From: Sipunculus nudus
Taxonomy: Eukaryota; Annelida; Sipuncula; Golfingiida; Sipunculidae
Length of the DNA stretch: 64,000 bases
Direction of reading: 5' to 3'
Assembly: GCA_026874595.1 (NCBI GenBank)
Contig: CM049315.1
Coordinates: 39,696,164 to 39,760,163, forward strand
The notes below the pieces were generated by a model. It was not told the DNA's origin. It worked only from the letters and a program-made list of their open reading frames with translations, and did no database searches. Position 1 is the first letter of the stretch. Every line of letters starts with the position of its first letter. This document shows, piece after piece, positions 23,706 through 36,760 of this stretch. The position numbers and the translations under genes were made by a program.

Positions 23706-26407
23706 CCGGTGTAAAGACTTCAGATTACCCCCCCCCCCTTTCAGGTTACCCCCCGGTAATCTGAAATCGATTTCAGATTACCCCCGGGGGTAGCCTGAAC
23801 CTGATTTCAAGTTACCCCCCGACATTTCAGATTACCCCCCTCACTGATCAAGCTAATATGATTACTTTTTGTGTAAGTAGGAGCTCACTGCTCCAGATAT
23901 ATTTATTTACAACATCCTCAGCTGGCTGGTGATATAATGGTCAGCTCCGTCGGGCCGTACATGGGTTATTTATTCAACCCGATTCTACATGTAATAGTAA
24001 ATGATTATTGACCGCGTAAATACTAAACTTATTTTATAAGGTCCCTTGCTTGGTTCTTATGTATGCTTGCACTTTCTCATATTTTGCATATTTAATGAGA
24101 TAATTTGCATAATTATGAGATATTTTAATTAATAAGATTATTTTTCATTAACTGTAAAGTTTATTAAAGTAGATTAATCTTTAACCATCCAAACTTTGTC
24201 CTGGTAGAAATGTGAATACTACTAAAACATTTTTTTATTAACTTAAATTGCATATTTATGCAAACTTATTCTGTATGTAATAATATATCAATACTTCACA
24301 AATTCCACGCATTTCTGACTTTAGAACATGTTAGCGTGAACAGAAAGATGTTTATTTTTGTGAAAAAAAACTTATCGTCATATACAATAAACGCCTTACT
24401 ATTAATAAAAATAATGAATAAAATAAATGGGTTATTTAGCAAAATTACATAAGTACCAACCAACTGACCTTTGACAGGATTGCCCCTGTCTATACAGTCA
24501 GTGTTTACAGTCACATAGCCTATGTTTACGACAATATGACGAAGTTGCAGTTGCATAAAACATTTTTTTTGTATTAAAAACAATGAATACAGTCAATCAC
24601 GACTGCAGGTATAATGAACGATTTCAGGATTTTAACTCTTATTGGATTATGTGCGGATTTTAACATTTAACAAGTAAATTTAAATATTTAAACATCAATA
24701 TCCCTAACGATTACAGTGTAAATGATTATAATTAATTCAGGAAACGCAGAATATTAACAACGTGTCAAAATCAGTGTGATTCGTTTTAATATACAAGAAA
24801 TTAAAAAAAATATAAATCACAGAAATACATTTTGGCTGCATAAAAATATTATTAGGGAAGAGTATATGCTGGGTTTAACAAATGCTGTTTTTAAAGAATA
24901 TGCACATATTTTGGTATAGTTTATTTCAATTCAGCCTTTCAAATGTTTTGTATGTAATGTTTATGACACATAACATTTACATATAAATATAGAAATTACG
25001 TCTTATTGTCACAAATATGGGAATTTTGTGTTATACAGGCGTAAACGCAAACACTGTACAACAATAATTTATTAATAATTTCAATGATAATAATTTTACA
25101 TTGAAAATTTAAAATTTTGAAATGTAATGGTAAAACGAAGAAATTCAGCTGAGTGAACAATGTAAATAATATTGGTATACCAAAGAGGCAAAAATTATTT
25201 TTTAAAATTACTTGAATTTTATTTAAAATGAAACATTTAATAAACTTGAAATATAAAAAAAAACATAAAAAGAATGAAAATTCAATCAGAAACACAGTGA
25301 AGCAAAAGTTTTAAAGGATTTAGCATATTAAATTATATGTAGAAAATAACTTGCTCGGTTTAACAGACAATTCCTGGGGCATTTTAAATAAAACATCTAA
25401 GAAGTTAAAGAAATTTTAATTGTAATTGTAATAATTATACTTTGTATTACATCTGAGTAAATACTTCTGATGTTTTCAGCAGTCTAAAATTTAAATTTGT
25501 TAATGTTTCAGTGGCTTTGGAACACAAAATTAAATATATTTTTATATGTTAAACTTTGATTTAAGTTAAAATAAAAGAATGAAAACCATTCAAGTGGTTC
25601 ACTACAACATAGAGACATGACATATTAAAAATACACGTGATAACACGTGATAAAGGTATGCATAAATTGGTCCTCTACTATGACAAAATAAGGGACTTTT
25701 TATGTCATTTTTTTATTTCAATTCGTCAAAATTTCCTCAGATCGAATTTTACCGGGTTTTTTATTTGTCTTTCCAAAGAAGTTATCGTTTCGAAATTTAA
25801 ACCAAAATAAATTTTCTACCATTTTTTCCATGTACAAATCTAATGTCTTCCTTCAACGACCTCACTAAACCAGCCAGGAAGATAGCTGCAATGTGCTTGA
25901 AAGTTGCGGTTTTTCGTGATCACGAAAGATAGCATTTAAATTATGGATGTAATTATCATACCCAGTTAACGTGCAAGACTGCATGTTTCATTTATAGTTG
26001 GTGTATTTATAATTTAAATGGAGAGAAAATGTTTTGTACCTTTTGTACTACAGGGATAATGACAATTTGATGATAATAATCATCATCGTTAATTTTACTA
26101 TTGTTATTATTATAAAAAGTAGTAGAAGTAGTAGAATTAGCTGTTGTTGTTGTTTTTTTTTTTTTTTCAGGTTACTTAAGGTAATGTATAAGATAAGTAT
26201 CTAAATAATCATAAGTAATCATTTGGGGGGGGGGGGGGAGGGGGTAATCTGAAATTGGGGGGGGGGGGGGTAATCTGAAAACGATTTCAGATTACCCCGG
26301 GGGGTAATCTGAAATCGGTTTCAAGTTACCGAGGGGGTAATCTGAAATTGATTTTAGATTACCCCCCGGTAATCTGAAAGGGGTTTAATCTGAAATCGGT
26401 ACACCGG
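23706..26407. mobile_element. Foldback-like element with alternating TTTCAGATTACCCC arms
   Basis: Both ends carry the inverted word CCGGTGTA (23,706-23,713; complement at 26,400-26,407), followed inward by TTCAGATTA. The left arm (to about 23,845) and right arm (about 26,222-26,395) are strings of a 15-20 base unit, TTTCAGATTACCCCC or its complement, alternating in orientation and with variable C/G-run lengths. The ~2.4 kb between them is very AT-rich with no recognised protein. No convincing target-site duplication was found. Confidence 0.6.
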
Positions 26408-26976
26408 CACTAGAGATTTACACTCCGGCTCTCTTCTTATTTACGGTTTTATATTTCGCTAGAAGGAGTCTACCATATATACAAGCCATATACAGTTTCC
26501 CGCCAGACGTGTTTCCTTTCTTACTCCGTCTTTTTCTGCTGAATGTCAATATAATGCTACCAGATCATGCTTTGGCACAAAATATGTGGGCATACAGATT
26601 GTGGAAGTAATGTCGAATTCCAAATGGTGCCAGGTTTCAACACGGCTGTTGTAGGATTATAACTTTCCAAGTGCGCAGTATTAATGAAGACAAAAACAAG
26701 GGTGTCTGCTGAAAGAAATTGTGGCATTCAGGTAAAATATCAAATCGTGCCAGATTTCAAAACTTCAAAAAAACGTTTACTCATGAAACAAGTGTGTCTG
26801 TCGAAACAAGGTATTTCAGCGTGTGTAATTTATGGACTCACGTATATTTATAGAGCAACCCTACTTTAAATTCAAAATTCATAAATAGTAACGAATTTGT
26901 ATTTCGCTCTATACTTAGTCGAAACACATCCCTCTTATGGATAACCGTTTTGCGTAGACACTAAAAATCCGGATGT

Positions 26977-27010
26977 CACAGGTCGCATGTCGAAGTTATG
27001 GGTAAACCGC
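26977..27010. repeat. Short dispersed repeat R5, copy A
   Basis: AGGTCGCATGTCGAAGTTAT followed by GGGTAAACCGCT recurs with few changes at 41,933-41,966. It is preceded in both places by GCGTAGAC-like words. Too short to classify. Confidence 0.4.
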
Positions 27011-27019
27011 TGGTCCGTC

Positions 27020-28840
27020 GGATAAAATTTTATGGTCATTGTGGGTTTTAATTTACGAAGAGACCTAACTTGATTAATGAAACTAAACTAAAAAATTCGC
27101 TTTTGCACCTGGGCGTTCAATTCATTGTGATCTGCAGAATTAAACATTAAATTACATTTAATGGTCGCTACTGTTTACTTTTGATGTCTTTTTATACAAA
27201 GTTCATCCGGACACAACATGTGTGCGTATAATAACGTGGCGGCAATGTAAACTTCAAATGTGTGCCAAGCTTCATTACGGCCAAGTAAACTTTCAAACTG
27301 TGTTGTGTAAGAACGGATGGTTGCAAAACATTGAATATAGTGTACACCTTTTAAACTATTCATAATCCGAACTTAAGAAAATAGCAAACATGTACCGTGT
27401 TATGATATTTATATGCGCATATTTTCTGTAATCCCTATAATCCTGAATAATTTATTCATAATCAGTTTTATTTAACGGTAATCATGCTTTGAAAGTTATA
27501 CCCTATCATTATAAGTGAAACTAATTAACACTGACAAGCCCACCTGCTCGAAGAAACCGTGGTCATTGTGTGTTTCAGAAACCATCTGATTCCACTTAAT
27601 GTCACTGTGAATAGTTAAATTATTCAGTGACAATTATGCATAAAGATTCCTAATCAGCTATAATAAAGTGTCAAAATGTACAGCTTAATCGGATCAATAC
27701 AGAGTGCTTAATGTAAAATGTTGTGTTGGCAGATGTTTAAGCTTCAATAAAAACTGTTTTATTTATCTAAATAAGGAAGATGGCTCAGTATCACCTGTCA
27801 ATCTGGATTTTCAATTTGGTTTTCTTTGAATGTATGTTTCGAGTTTGGAACCAGATTCGTTTAACTGTACCTATTTTTTTATTAAAAGAAGCCAACATTT
27901 TTTTTAAATGCTGATGATGTATTTAACATTTAAATGCTTGCATTATTGTGGTTAATAATGTTTTGGCTTTGATAATAAATTGTTATATCCTATCAAAGGT
28001 GAATTTAGCTGAACTGAATACCATAAAGTGCCTGCGCTGGAGCTGATTATCAGAGTGATACAGTATTGTTTATGCTTTGTACATAGTTTTCCACTTTGTC
28101 TGCAAAGGCAATTTTGAAAGGCAATTCTTGCAATGGTAATTGCCATATATTAAATACTACTTATGTTTTATCTCTTTTTGTAATTATTCACAGAGTGATG
28201 TTAGTACATAATCATTACCTTTAACACCTTCATGAAGGCATTTTTTTTTACTTAAGAACCCAACAAACACTGCAGTCAATTCAATTTAAATTATTTATTT
28301 GTCTGAGATAAACCGATGAAACCCGAATGTGTTAAAAAACTTTAATGTGACACATGCTACTTAGAACAAATTCAGTAAAAGCTTAAAGACTAACGATTTG
28401 CACCCTTGTTGTTGAAAGGCAGTGGATTTCTAGTACGAGTGTGATAATGATGTATGTGCGAAGCTTGTCCATTTCAGTTTTCTCTTATGCATATAACTCT
28501 CGTCCAGTTTTATTCCTGGAAGGAAGGTTTCGAATGGACCTGAACTTTATAGTGTACGGACTCTTCAGAGTTTAACATATACCTGAATTCCTTATTTATA
28601 ATTTAAATAATTCTAGCGCATACAAAGGAATGAAACCTAAGCAGTGCGCAATTTTTTTTATTAAATAAAGAGTTGTTCAAGACTTGCTTAACTGGTTTAT
28701 AGAGTAATACCTTATTATGGTATCTCTCTATTAGAGATGGCAGTTAAGATTCACCGGATGTTAAAACAATCCTCTTTGGCTATATATCTGATTTTCTCCC
28801 TCAGTCCTCATAGCCACGGTGCATGACAGATCATCCCCAT
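27020..28840. other. Intergenic AT-rich DNA, nothing assigned
   Basis: No recognised protein, RNA or repeat boundary. Confidence 0.5.
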
Positions 28841-28841
28841 T

Positions 28842-28844
<3 letters not shown>

Positions 28845-28905
<61 letters not shown>
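28845..28905. repeat. (TA)n microsatellite
   Basis: A TA run of about 60 bases. Confidence 0.95.
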
Positions 28906-28913
<8 letters not shown>

Positions 28914-29539
28914 CCATATCTCGCCTTGATAACATTGTAACAGTCAATAATGTGATATTTATAAAGGTCTGTCTGACTCTGGGTGGTCTTATTTACGTTA
29001 ATGGATCAGACAATTTTAAGAGAATATATTGAATTTGCAGGAAATATATGATAAAAAAAAGTCATTTGATGGTTCGGATCAGTCAATAAAGAGACAGGGA
29101 AAATAAATTTAATACGAGCTATTCATCTATTTTTTCTTTAGAGTTTTTATGATTCCTGGCTTACTTTGAAAATATTATATTAATAAACCGGAGATAATTA
29201 ATGAAAACGTCAGTTCTTATAACGCTTCTGTGTTAGATGTATGGACATGTATTATCTAAAAGTTGTAAGTAAACATAAGGCGAGGTTTATAAACGGAAGA
29301 AAGCATGCGACATAAGGTGGTTGGCTGCATATGTTCCGTATCTTAAAGGTCACTTGTTGGAAAATGCCCTTTGCAAAGCTCTAGTTCATCTGACTTCCCA
29401 CTAAGTAACCCTGTTGAATGTATTTAGATACCCCCCCCCCCTTACGTTATAAACACGTGGATATAAAAAAAAGGTATTTTGCACCGTCGGGCCGCTAATC
29501 GGTGGTAAGTGCCAATCAGGCGTGTTTCACTCTCACATG

Positions 29540-29720
29540 AGAACGCCTTTCGATGGTTCCTCGGTGTTATGACCCAGCACAATATTCCACATGTAGGACC
29601 CGCTTGTGCGGAACACCAGGCCTTGAAGACACCAGGATAACCGTGTGTCACCGCCCTGCCACGCCATACGAAACCGAATGGAATTCTGCAAAAGTATAAA
29701 CTAAGTTCAGCTAGCATTAA
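29540..29720 (+). repeat. SINE family 1, 3' fragment
   Basis: GGTTCCTCGGTGTTATGACC, CAGGCCTTGAAGACACCAGG, GTCACCGCCCTG and CGAAACCGAATGG align in order with the 3' half of the full copies at 16.7 and 52.5 kb. The tRNA-like head is missing. Confidence 0.65.
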
Positions 29721-30035
29721 TTGGAGACATTTATCCTTTTTGGTACGTAAAAATGTTATATGATCAAGGAAAAAGCATGATAATAACTGAATTTTTTTTT
29801 GCTAGACAAGTTAAATCAATACATAAAAAGGAAATCTTATCAAAATTGTATTAATTTATCTTTTTGAAATATCCCAGCGGCTTGAGCTCAAAAATGGTAA
29901 GTTTCTATTGAAAATAAAAATAACAATATTTTATGCGGGGATTAAAATTGACGCGGGCAGTGCCTGAGAACCCAACCTTCTTTTGGCCTAACGTCTCTGC
30001 GACAGTTCTATGACCTTATTTATATACAGTCTTAC

Positions 30036-30102
30036 AGTCACCGCTCTGCACGCAGTCCGAAATGGATTCTGTAAAAAATAAGTTAGCTAGCATTAATACT
30101 GA
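30036..30102 (+). repeat. Duplicate of the SINE tail plus its flank
   Basis: AGTCACCGCTCTGCACGC, CCGAAATGGATTCTG and AGTTAGCTAGCATTAAT repeat 29,651-29,720 about 385 bp downstream. The match includes flanking sequence (AGCTAGCATTAAT), so a local duplication is more likely than a second insertion. Confidence 0.5.
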
Positions 30103-31721
30103 AGTCGGTTGTCTCCATAACAAACTTATTTAAAAAATATATAAAAAAGATTTGGTAAGGTACAAGTATATATAAAAATGTTACCCGTAGAGATAAATAT
30201 TGAAAACGTACCAGTAAAAATTAAAGGATAAACTATACCGATGGGATGTTAAAATTCTACGGATGGTGTATATGTTAACTTTAAAAAAACCACGAATAAT
30301 TTCCTGTGTTTTACACCTCAGTTTAAGTCAATATTTGCCCATCCATCACCTGGAGTTTATTGTGGCCGTATCAGAACTATTCATGTTACAGATAGTGTAT
30401 TAAGAATATGGCAAAGTGATGTTTCGTTTAAAAGTCGCCCTGAATGCAAAAATACACAACTGGACTGGTTGCAATTTACCCGTTTCAAATTTGAAACGTC
30501 TCAGTGGGTTGTTAATACAAAGAATTTCCTGTCTCATCTGTAAATCTTTAATCAGCAGTGGTGCTAGGAATAAGGTTTCCTGTGCCTTTGAACACCTGCT
30601 CGGAGTTGAATGGCCTTATCTTAGGGTCACTATACAGTTACAGGCAAAAATAAGGCGCTTGATGATTCTCGCAGTAATTGAATCAGGTGGCTAATCATGA
30701 TGGACTTGGTAAGATGAAAAACAGGAAGAAGAGAAGAACACAGATCTAAACACTTTTACACAAGGGACATCTGATGCAGTTTCAAAGCGGAACAACAAGG
30801 AGATTTGGTGTTACTGAATCTCCCTGGGGATGTTTAGAGTGTCAGCTGATACATCTTAAAAAAGACCTGCATCTTTAGATCCTTATTAGATAACAGACTA
30901 ATTATCATATGTCCCCAGGGCTCTATTGTCTCTTCGATCGAACAAGATTACCCTTTCTTTTAAATTATCCACAATGTTACCTGCACTCGAAATGAGGTCA
31001 CCCGTAAATGGATGTTTTAAGTTTGTTAAAATTTAAAATGTTAAAATGTCTAGGTCTATTTTTTTACTTTTGTTCTATTGTCTAATTGTGATACCGTGTT
31101 TCAAGTTTCATTAAAGATTAACCAAATCGCAGAATTAACGTTAACATACCGTATGCCATATAAATGGCGGCCACCCGATCCGGTCCAGCAGCAAGTACAT
31201 CCTGTTTGCTTCATCCCTGCGCATCCTTTGTATCACTCCGCATCTATAAGAGCATCTAGCGTTTCTCCCATTGTTCCCGTGCATCTTTTCTTCAAAGTGT
31301 CCCATGAAGGTTCTTTGTCGTTATCGGGGATTAAAGATTTAGTGCAACATTTTTTGTCCCAATCTTCTGAATAAGCATTCTCTTTCGAATTCTAAAGGTT
31401 ACTATCTTTCAGTTAAATGCCATAATGGAACAAGCAGTAATTCTTTCAAGTAGCACAGGTTTTACCAAAAAAAAATATATATATAAGAAATACCGTTGTA
31501 ACATGTTAACAGTGCGAATGAAATCAAAGGTACATTGATTTAACCAGGTATGAGCAAAGGTATTTAACTAAGAATACCAATAAACAATTTAACATGCAGG
31601 CTGACGGTGCTGATGATATGCCTAGCATGGCTGTTTTATCTTTCAGAAATTTACTTCATGGGCAGCAGCTGTTATTGGCAAATTGTTACAATGCATTGTG
31701 GTGTTAACCGATCAGTGTTGT
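30103..31721. other. Intergenic DNA, nothing assigned
   Basis: Open frames at 30,416-30,694 and 31,078-31,374 (plus) are not recognised and lack supporting splice signals. Confidence 0.4.
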
Positions 31722-32201
31722 AACAAGTGACCCAGGGGTCATGACGGTCAGCTATCTAGGAAGACATTCACAAAAGCAATTTTATCATCTGAATGCCAAA
31801 TTTTGTAAGTGTTATCCCAATTCAAGTGGAGCATAGCTCAAACGGTAATTATGGCTTGAAAGATATGAATAACTAAGACCTAATTTCATGTTTCCAAGAA
31901 TATTTTCCATGGACCTCCCCGGATGTTAAATTAAAAGATTCTAGGTTAAATATTTGTTCAGATATACCTGACCTTTTGTATTAAAGTATTAATTATTCTG
32001 GTAGGTATACCTCTTAGCCCATTAACTCGGAGGATATGGGTTACAGAGACCTAATTTCAGGTCTCCAAGGAAATTTTCATGGACTTCCCTGGATGTGAAG
32101 TTTAGATTCAAGGTCCAGCGGTTACGAATTGTTCCTGGTTAACGGACAGACGGAAAGACGGACGGGCAAAGACTAATCACTGTAGCTAACTGAGCCAAAA
32201 A
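31722..32201 (+). mobile_element. Short shared-end element, copy 4
   Basis: It starts AACAAGTGACCCAGGGGTCA (the 14-bp palindrome with one mismatch) and has ATTTTATCATCTGAATG, as does the 45.5 kb copy. It ends with a GACAGACGG stretch, GGGCAAAGACTAATCACTGT and a decayed AGC..ACTGAGCCAAAAA. The 480-bp interior holds about one core unit (GATATGGGTTACAGAGACCT, CAAGGTCCAGCGGTTACG). Confidence 0.75.
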
Positions 32202-33463
32202 CGGTAAATTTAGAAATAATACTTCTAATAACAATCAAATTTATAATAAAGCTAAAACACCATGCACTTATAATTCTTATATTATCATATAGAACAAGAA
32301 ATGGGACAAAAAGGCCAATACTGTAATAATTTATAATTAAAGCTGTTGGATTACCTCACTGAAAATCCACAGTGCTGTAAATATTTGCTCACGTCTTTGT
32401 AGTTATAAATGCCCTTATTCTTAATATTTAACGTATTTATTATATGTCTTCTGTCAGTGTATTATTCAATTGGGTGAAATTTTACAATTTATCTGGTGGA
32501 ATAAAATAGGACTAGATTAAATGATTGTATTACATGTCCTTTTCACTCTATTTTTAACGTTTGGTGCTATATGGAATAAATAAGACAATTCATTAATTAG
32601 CCTATTGCAAGTTCATGATACAGTGTTAGTGTAAGTCCCTCTTTTGCGAAACATTGATACACAATATCCTCAATAGCCTGTCAATTACATACCTTTTACG
32701 CCGTTTACTGACGCTTGAAAATTAAAAACAAGTCACTAATTAGATTTTTTTCCAGTCAGTGTCAGAGTTTGGATAGCACTCTTAAAAAAAAATAAATCTT
32801 GTTAATAATTTAAATCAGAATCACATAGATTACTGCATATCTATTTATTACAAAAATAATGTTTTACCGTTCCTACAACAAATGAAGGTTTGAGGACGAA
32901 GCACATATTATTTCTACATTTTTTATAATGACGATTCATTTTAATTCTCAAATTTGTTTCAACTTTGTTTCTCACATGGTTCAAAGTTATCTGCAGCAAG
33001 GATAAAATAGAATCCTTCAGCGTGCATCAACGGTATACGTTGTTCGTATAGCTTCAAATGTCCTTATACAATTATATACCTAACTTTCGCTTCGATGCTT
33101 GTTCATCGGTTAATATTATTTTCGAACAAATGCACTCCGACAGGCATACAAACATACATACAAAGGACGAATTTATTTCCGTGCACGCTCGGCATAACGC
33201 CCTGATAGTACAATTGAATATACAATACTATTGAAAATTTCCTCTTATGTCATTTTATTTTACATTAAACATGTTATATTTTATGGCTGATTGGTGCTTT
33301 CCTTTCTGATCACAATAGTAGAAGATTTTGAGGAAACCACTCTGGACAATTAGCATTAAACGTGGAATAAAAATACAACAAAGGGCTAAACCAATAACGA
33401 CCCATAATGTCTGAAACATTTGCGTTTTATGGCAGAAAATAAAAAAAAGTAGGAATAAAACAA
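32202..33463. other. Intergenic AT-rich DNA, nothing assigned
   Basis: No recognised gene or repeat. Confidence 0.5.
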
Positions 33464-33916
33464 ATGTGTCTTGTTCACACGTTCAGACTGATACGGCAAC
33501 AACTCATGGATAATGGACTTTTATTTGTAAATGTAGACCCCGAACATCATTTTGGTATTAATCTGTTCAACAATAAATTTTTACCGGCAACAGTCGGGCA
33601 CAAGTATAAGAACCATACCAGATACAATCACGTACAGCACAAATGGAGGTCAGTGAAATTTGACGCGTCGTGTAATTACCATGTCGAACAAAGGGAAACT
33701 TCAGATGCAATAGACGAACCAGACATAGCCATTTCAAAATATCATAACACAACGTGGATTAATGGTATATCTACATTTCCTTATTATATGCATTTTCTAT
33801 CGGCTTCAGTTCATTTTGGCGGAATACAAAATTTTTCTCGCAAGCCCACCCTGGAACGTATACTTTCTATCTCTGATGATCCTGTTTTATATGTTGTTAC
33901 GGTTCTGTGTGAGTAA
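33464..33916 (+). CDS. Unrecognised 150-codon open frame, candidate exon
   Basis: The longest frame that I cannot assign to a repeat or to the Harbinger transposase. A possible splice acceptor with a pyrimidine-leaning tract (TGTCTTGTTCACACGTTCAG) ends at 33,486. A strong donor match, GTGAGTAAG, starts at 33,909, seven bases before the frame's stop ends. The interval 33,487-33,908 (422 nt) stays open and would fit an internal exon. The composition is ordinary soluble-protein-like, with no signal peptide or known motif, and no neighbouring exon was found. It may be a real exon of a gene extending beyond the window, or chance. Confidence 0.25.
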   Translation: MCLVHTFRLIRQQLMDNGLLFVNVDPEHHFGINLFNNKFLPATVGHKYKNHTRYNHVQHKWRSVKFDASCNYHVEQRETSDAIDEPDIAISKYHNTTWINGISTFPYYMHFLSASVHFGGIQNFSRKPTLERILSISDDPVLYVVTVLCE

Positions 33917-33964
33917 GTGCAGTACACGTTTTTGTTCACCATAGCAATACAGCATCATCAATGA

Positions 33965-34118
33965 CCAGATGTCCAACTTCGCGCATGCACGACAATTCCT
34001 AAATAAGGAGAAGTAACATGAAAGAAGAAACAGCAAATAAAACACTGGTTGATCGCTTGAAAATCTAGATTTGTGAAGTCGCGAGGAACGGCCACCAGGT
34101 GGCGTGCGCGCTATGTTT
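33965..34118 (+). repeat. Dispersed repeat R3, copy B
   Basis: CGCGCATGCACGACAATTCC, GAAAGAAGAAACAG, AACACTGGTTGATCGCTTGA and CCACCAGGTGGCGTGCGCGC match the copies at 16.5 and 63.2 kb in the same order. It lies about 50 bp after the candidate exon. Confidence 0.6.
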
Positions 34119-34129
34119 ATATTCTGTAC

Positions 34130-35569
34130 CACTGATCACGCCAAGTGCAACTTTTTTTCCACTTGTGTACATGAATGAACGATTTTAGAACAAAATATTG
34201 GCAGATATGATAATAAGCAGAAAACACTATATTTCGTGTACGTGAATAGGTCCCTTTAAACATGAAATTTCAATATCAATTAAGTGATCGGCAATTATTT
34301 TTTTGAAATTCCAATTAATCTCGCATGGCTATGGACAAGCCAGGATGGCAAAATCAAAATTCCATTACCATTGATAAACTACATGTAAGCATGCCATGAC
34401 ACAAACACATAACAAAGGACCGATAAAGAATTAATATTACATAAAATGCAGAATGAAAGAGCTGACTAATAACACTAATTGACTAATAGTCAATTGCTCT
34501 AGAGCAAATGAGGAGCTTTGTGTAAAACTTTCATTTAGAAGTGAAAAAAAAATAAATAAAAGGATAGAATACGTACGGACCGTTCAGTCAACTGGCACCT
34601 ATCAAAATATTACGACGTGGTGAACGAGGGGTTCAGGTAGACGGTCGTTACGGTATTGGATTTTGCATATACACATCGCCCTTTCCATCCTCACTGAGTC
34701 TTGAATTTAAAATGGCGAAATCAGGATCGAACTTCATTTTTTTTTCTCTTTTGTGATGTCTCAGAATAAATTTTCATTTTTTTTCAATGATTTTCTTTTT
34801 ATCATCGTCATCAGATGAACTAATGAAAATATAACGTTACAAAATGTCTTACATTCAGTATTCGGAACAAAATGATATCAGTTCATGTAATGAAAAAACT
34901 CCCAACTAACTCCATTGATCTTCTTTCTAATATATGTTCTATATATTTCTTGCTTAAGACGTTTAGTTAATATCATATCCAGTAAGCTTGATAAACCCGT
35001 ATTATTCATACCATATCCCTATCAAAATCCTCAATCAATACATAGTGTCATACAAGATACAAAATACAAAATTTAGGTAATATCATAAAACAGATGGTTG
35101 AATGACAGAAAGTCAAAGTATCATTATAATAATAAGAATAAAAGTAAGAAATAAGGTAATAATATTATGATGTGTCTATGCATTATAAAATCTAATCACT
35201 TTCGGTACAAATAAGTTTGACTACCTGTTTGTTCTGCATTTTAGGGACTGCAGCCTTCGGACTGATCGTAACCAGATAATATAAATCACTGAGCAAGCTT
35301 TTTTACCTTCACCTATTTTTCATCATATTCATAAGTTTATTTTCATTATATACTGTTTATGTCCTTTACATTAAAACCATTAACACTTTCTGCTATTTTT
35401 TTAACCGTTAATTTTTTTTTGTTATTAGTGTTCAGATTTCCCGACTACCAGATCAAATAATGAAATGGTTGACTCTGGACCATTAAGGATAAGAATAAAC
35501 TAAGTAGTTAATTTTCCATATTAAACCTTTTCAGTTTCTTCAGAACATATAAACGCTGCTGCCCTTCAC

Positions 35570-35570
<1 letters not shown>
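34130..35570. other. Intergenic AT-rich DNA, nothing assigned
   Basis: No recognised gene or repeat. Confidence 0.5.
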
Positions 35571-35571
<1 letters not shown>

Positions 35572-35631
<60 letters not shown>

Positions 35632-35675
35632 ATAATTATCATATTATATACATGCATATATAAACACATATTTAT

Positions 35676-35708
<33 letters not shown>

Positions 35709-35717
35709 TCTGATTCT

Positions 35718-35779
<62 letters not shown>
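35572..35779. repeat. (ATT)n followed by two (TA)n tracts
   Basis: ATT repeats occupy 35,572-35,629. TA runs lie at 35,675-35,699 and 35,722-35,779. Confidence 0.95.
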
Positions 35780-35781
<2 letters not shown>

Positions 35782-36760
35782 TAAATATTTAAGAATTAGC
35801 CTAGAACGCCTGCCCTCGTAACATTTGAGACCCAAAGCAAGACAAACAATATTTTACTAACCATTTGTTTCAGTCTTTTAGTAACGGGATGGTTATTAGA
35901 AAAAAATGTTCCCAAGATACATCGCTAGGTATTTATAAATTGTTATCTGCAAGCGAAAGTGCCCAGTAATGAAATTTTATGTAAACATGACTGATATTTT
36001 CATGTGTTATTTTTTAAATTTTCGTAGTAGCTATTAGTGTCAGGAAAGTTTGTCCCAGGTATTTTATGCAAAGTCAGATCGGGGAGAGGGGCATGGTCCT
36101 TGCATCCCTTTCCTGGCTACGCAACTGCCATTTGTATAAAAAGATACGTACATAAAAACTGCAGCTAGGTAACCACCGGGCGTAACCAACCATAAACCGC
36201 CAGCAGTTAAAGACCAGATGCAGCCACATTACACATTCACGCATAGCAAAGTACAAAACACAGTGAACAAGCCATACAAGCGGGACCAGACCATCAATAA
36301 CCACGACGAGGCATCCAAAGGTAAATGGGGTTCCGGCGCGCTGAGGCTCTTTGACAGGCAGAACTCACTAAAGCGTAGAATATTGGCTTATCACATCCAT
36401 GACCAAACTAAGCAGTAAAACAGAAACACCTTCAGCGGGAAATTAATGCTTCAGTGTTTTACGGTAAGTGACTTATACTTGTCATAGCTTCAAAATCCAT
36501 TTTCACATGATTTGTGATGAAATACGAAGAATCTAAAGATGGTTAAAGCCGTTTTGAACCGATTGGAATGTTTACCAAACTGCTTTAGTTTCGATTATTC
36601 AATAAAACACCTACAGAATTACCGGGGCCCGCCTTAGTGGTCTTTTGTGTCCTTGGGGATATCACAACTGCACGCTAATTGTGGCCATTCAGATGTTTGT
36701 TTATGGTTCAACAGAGTGGATTAAATTTGCTGCCCTGTCTAAATATCAAGCATCTAGTAA

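Noticed and set aside
23721-23845. Telomere-like or satellite DNA in the TTACCCCC-rich stretch
   Set aside because: Units alternate in orientation and contain TTTCAGA. They are not head-to-tail TTAGGG repeats, and a matching arm exists 2.5 kb away.
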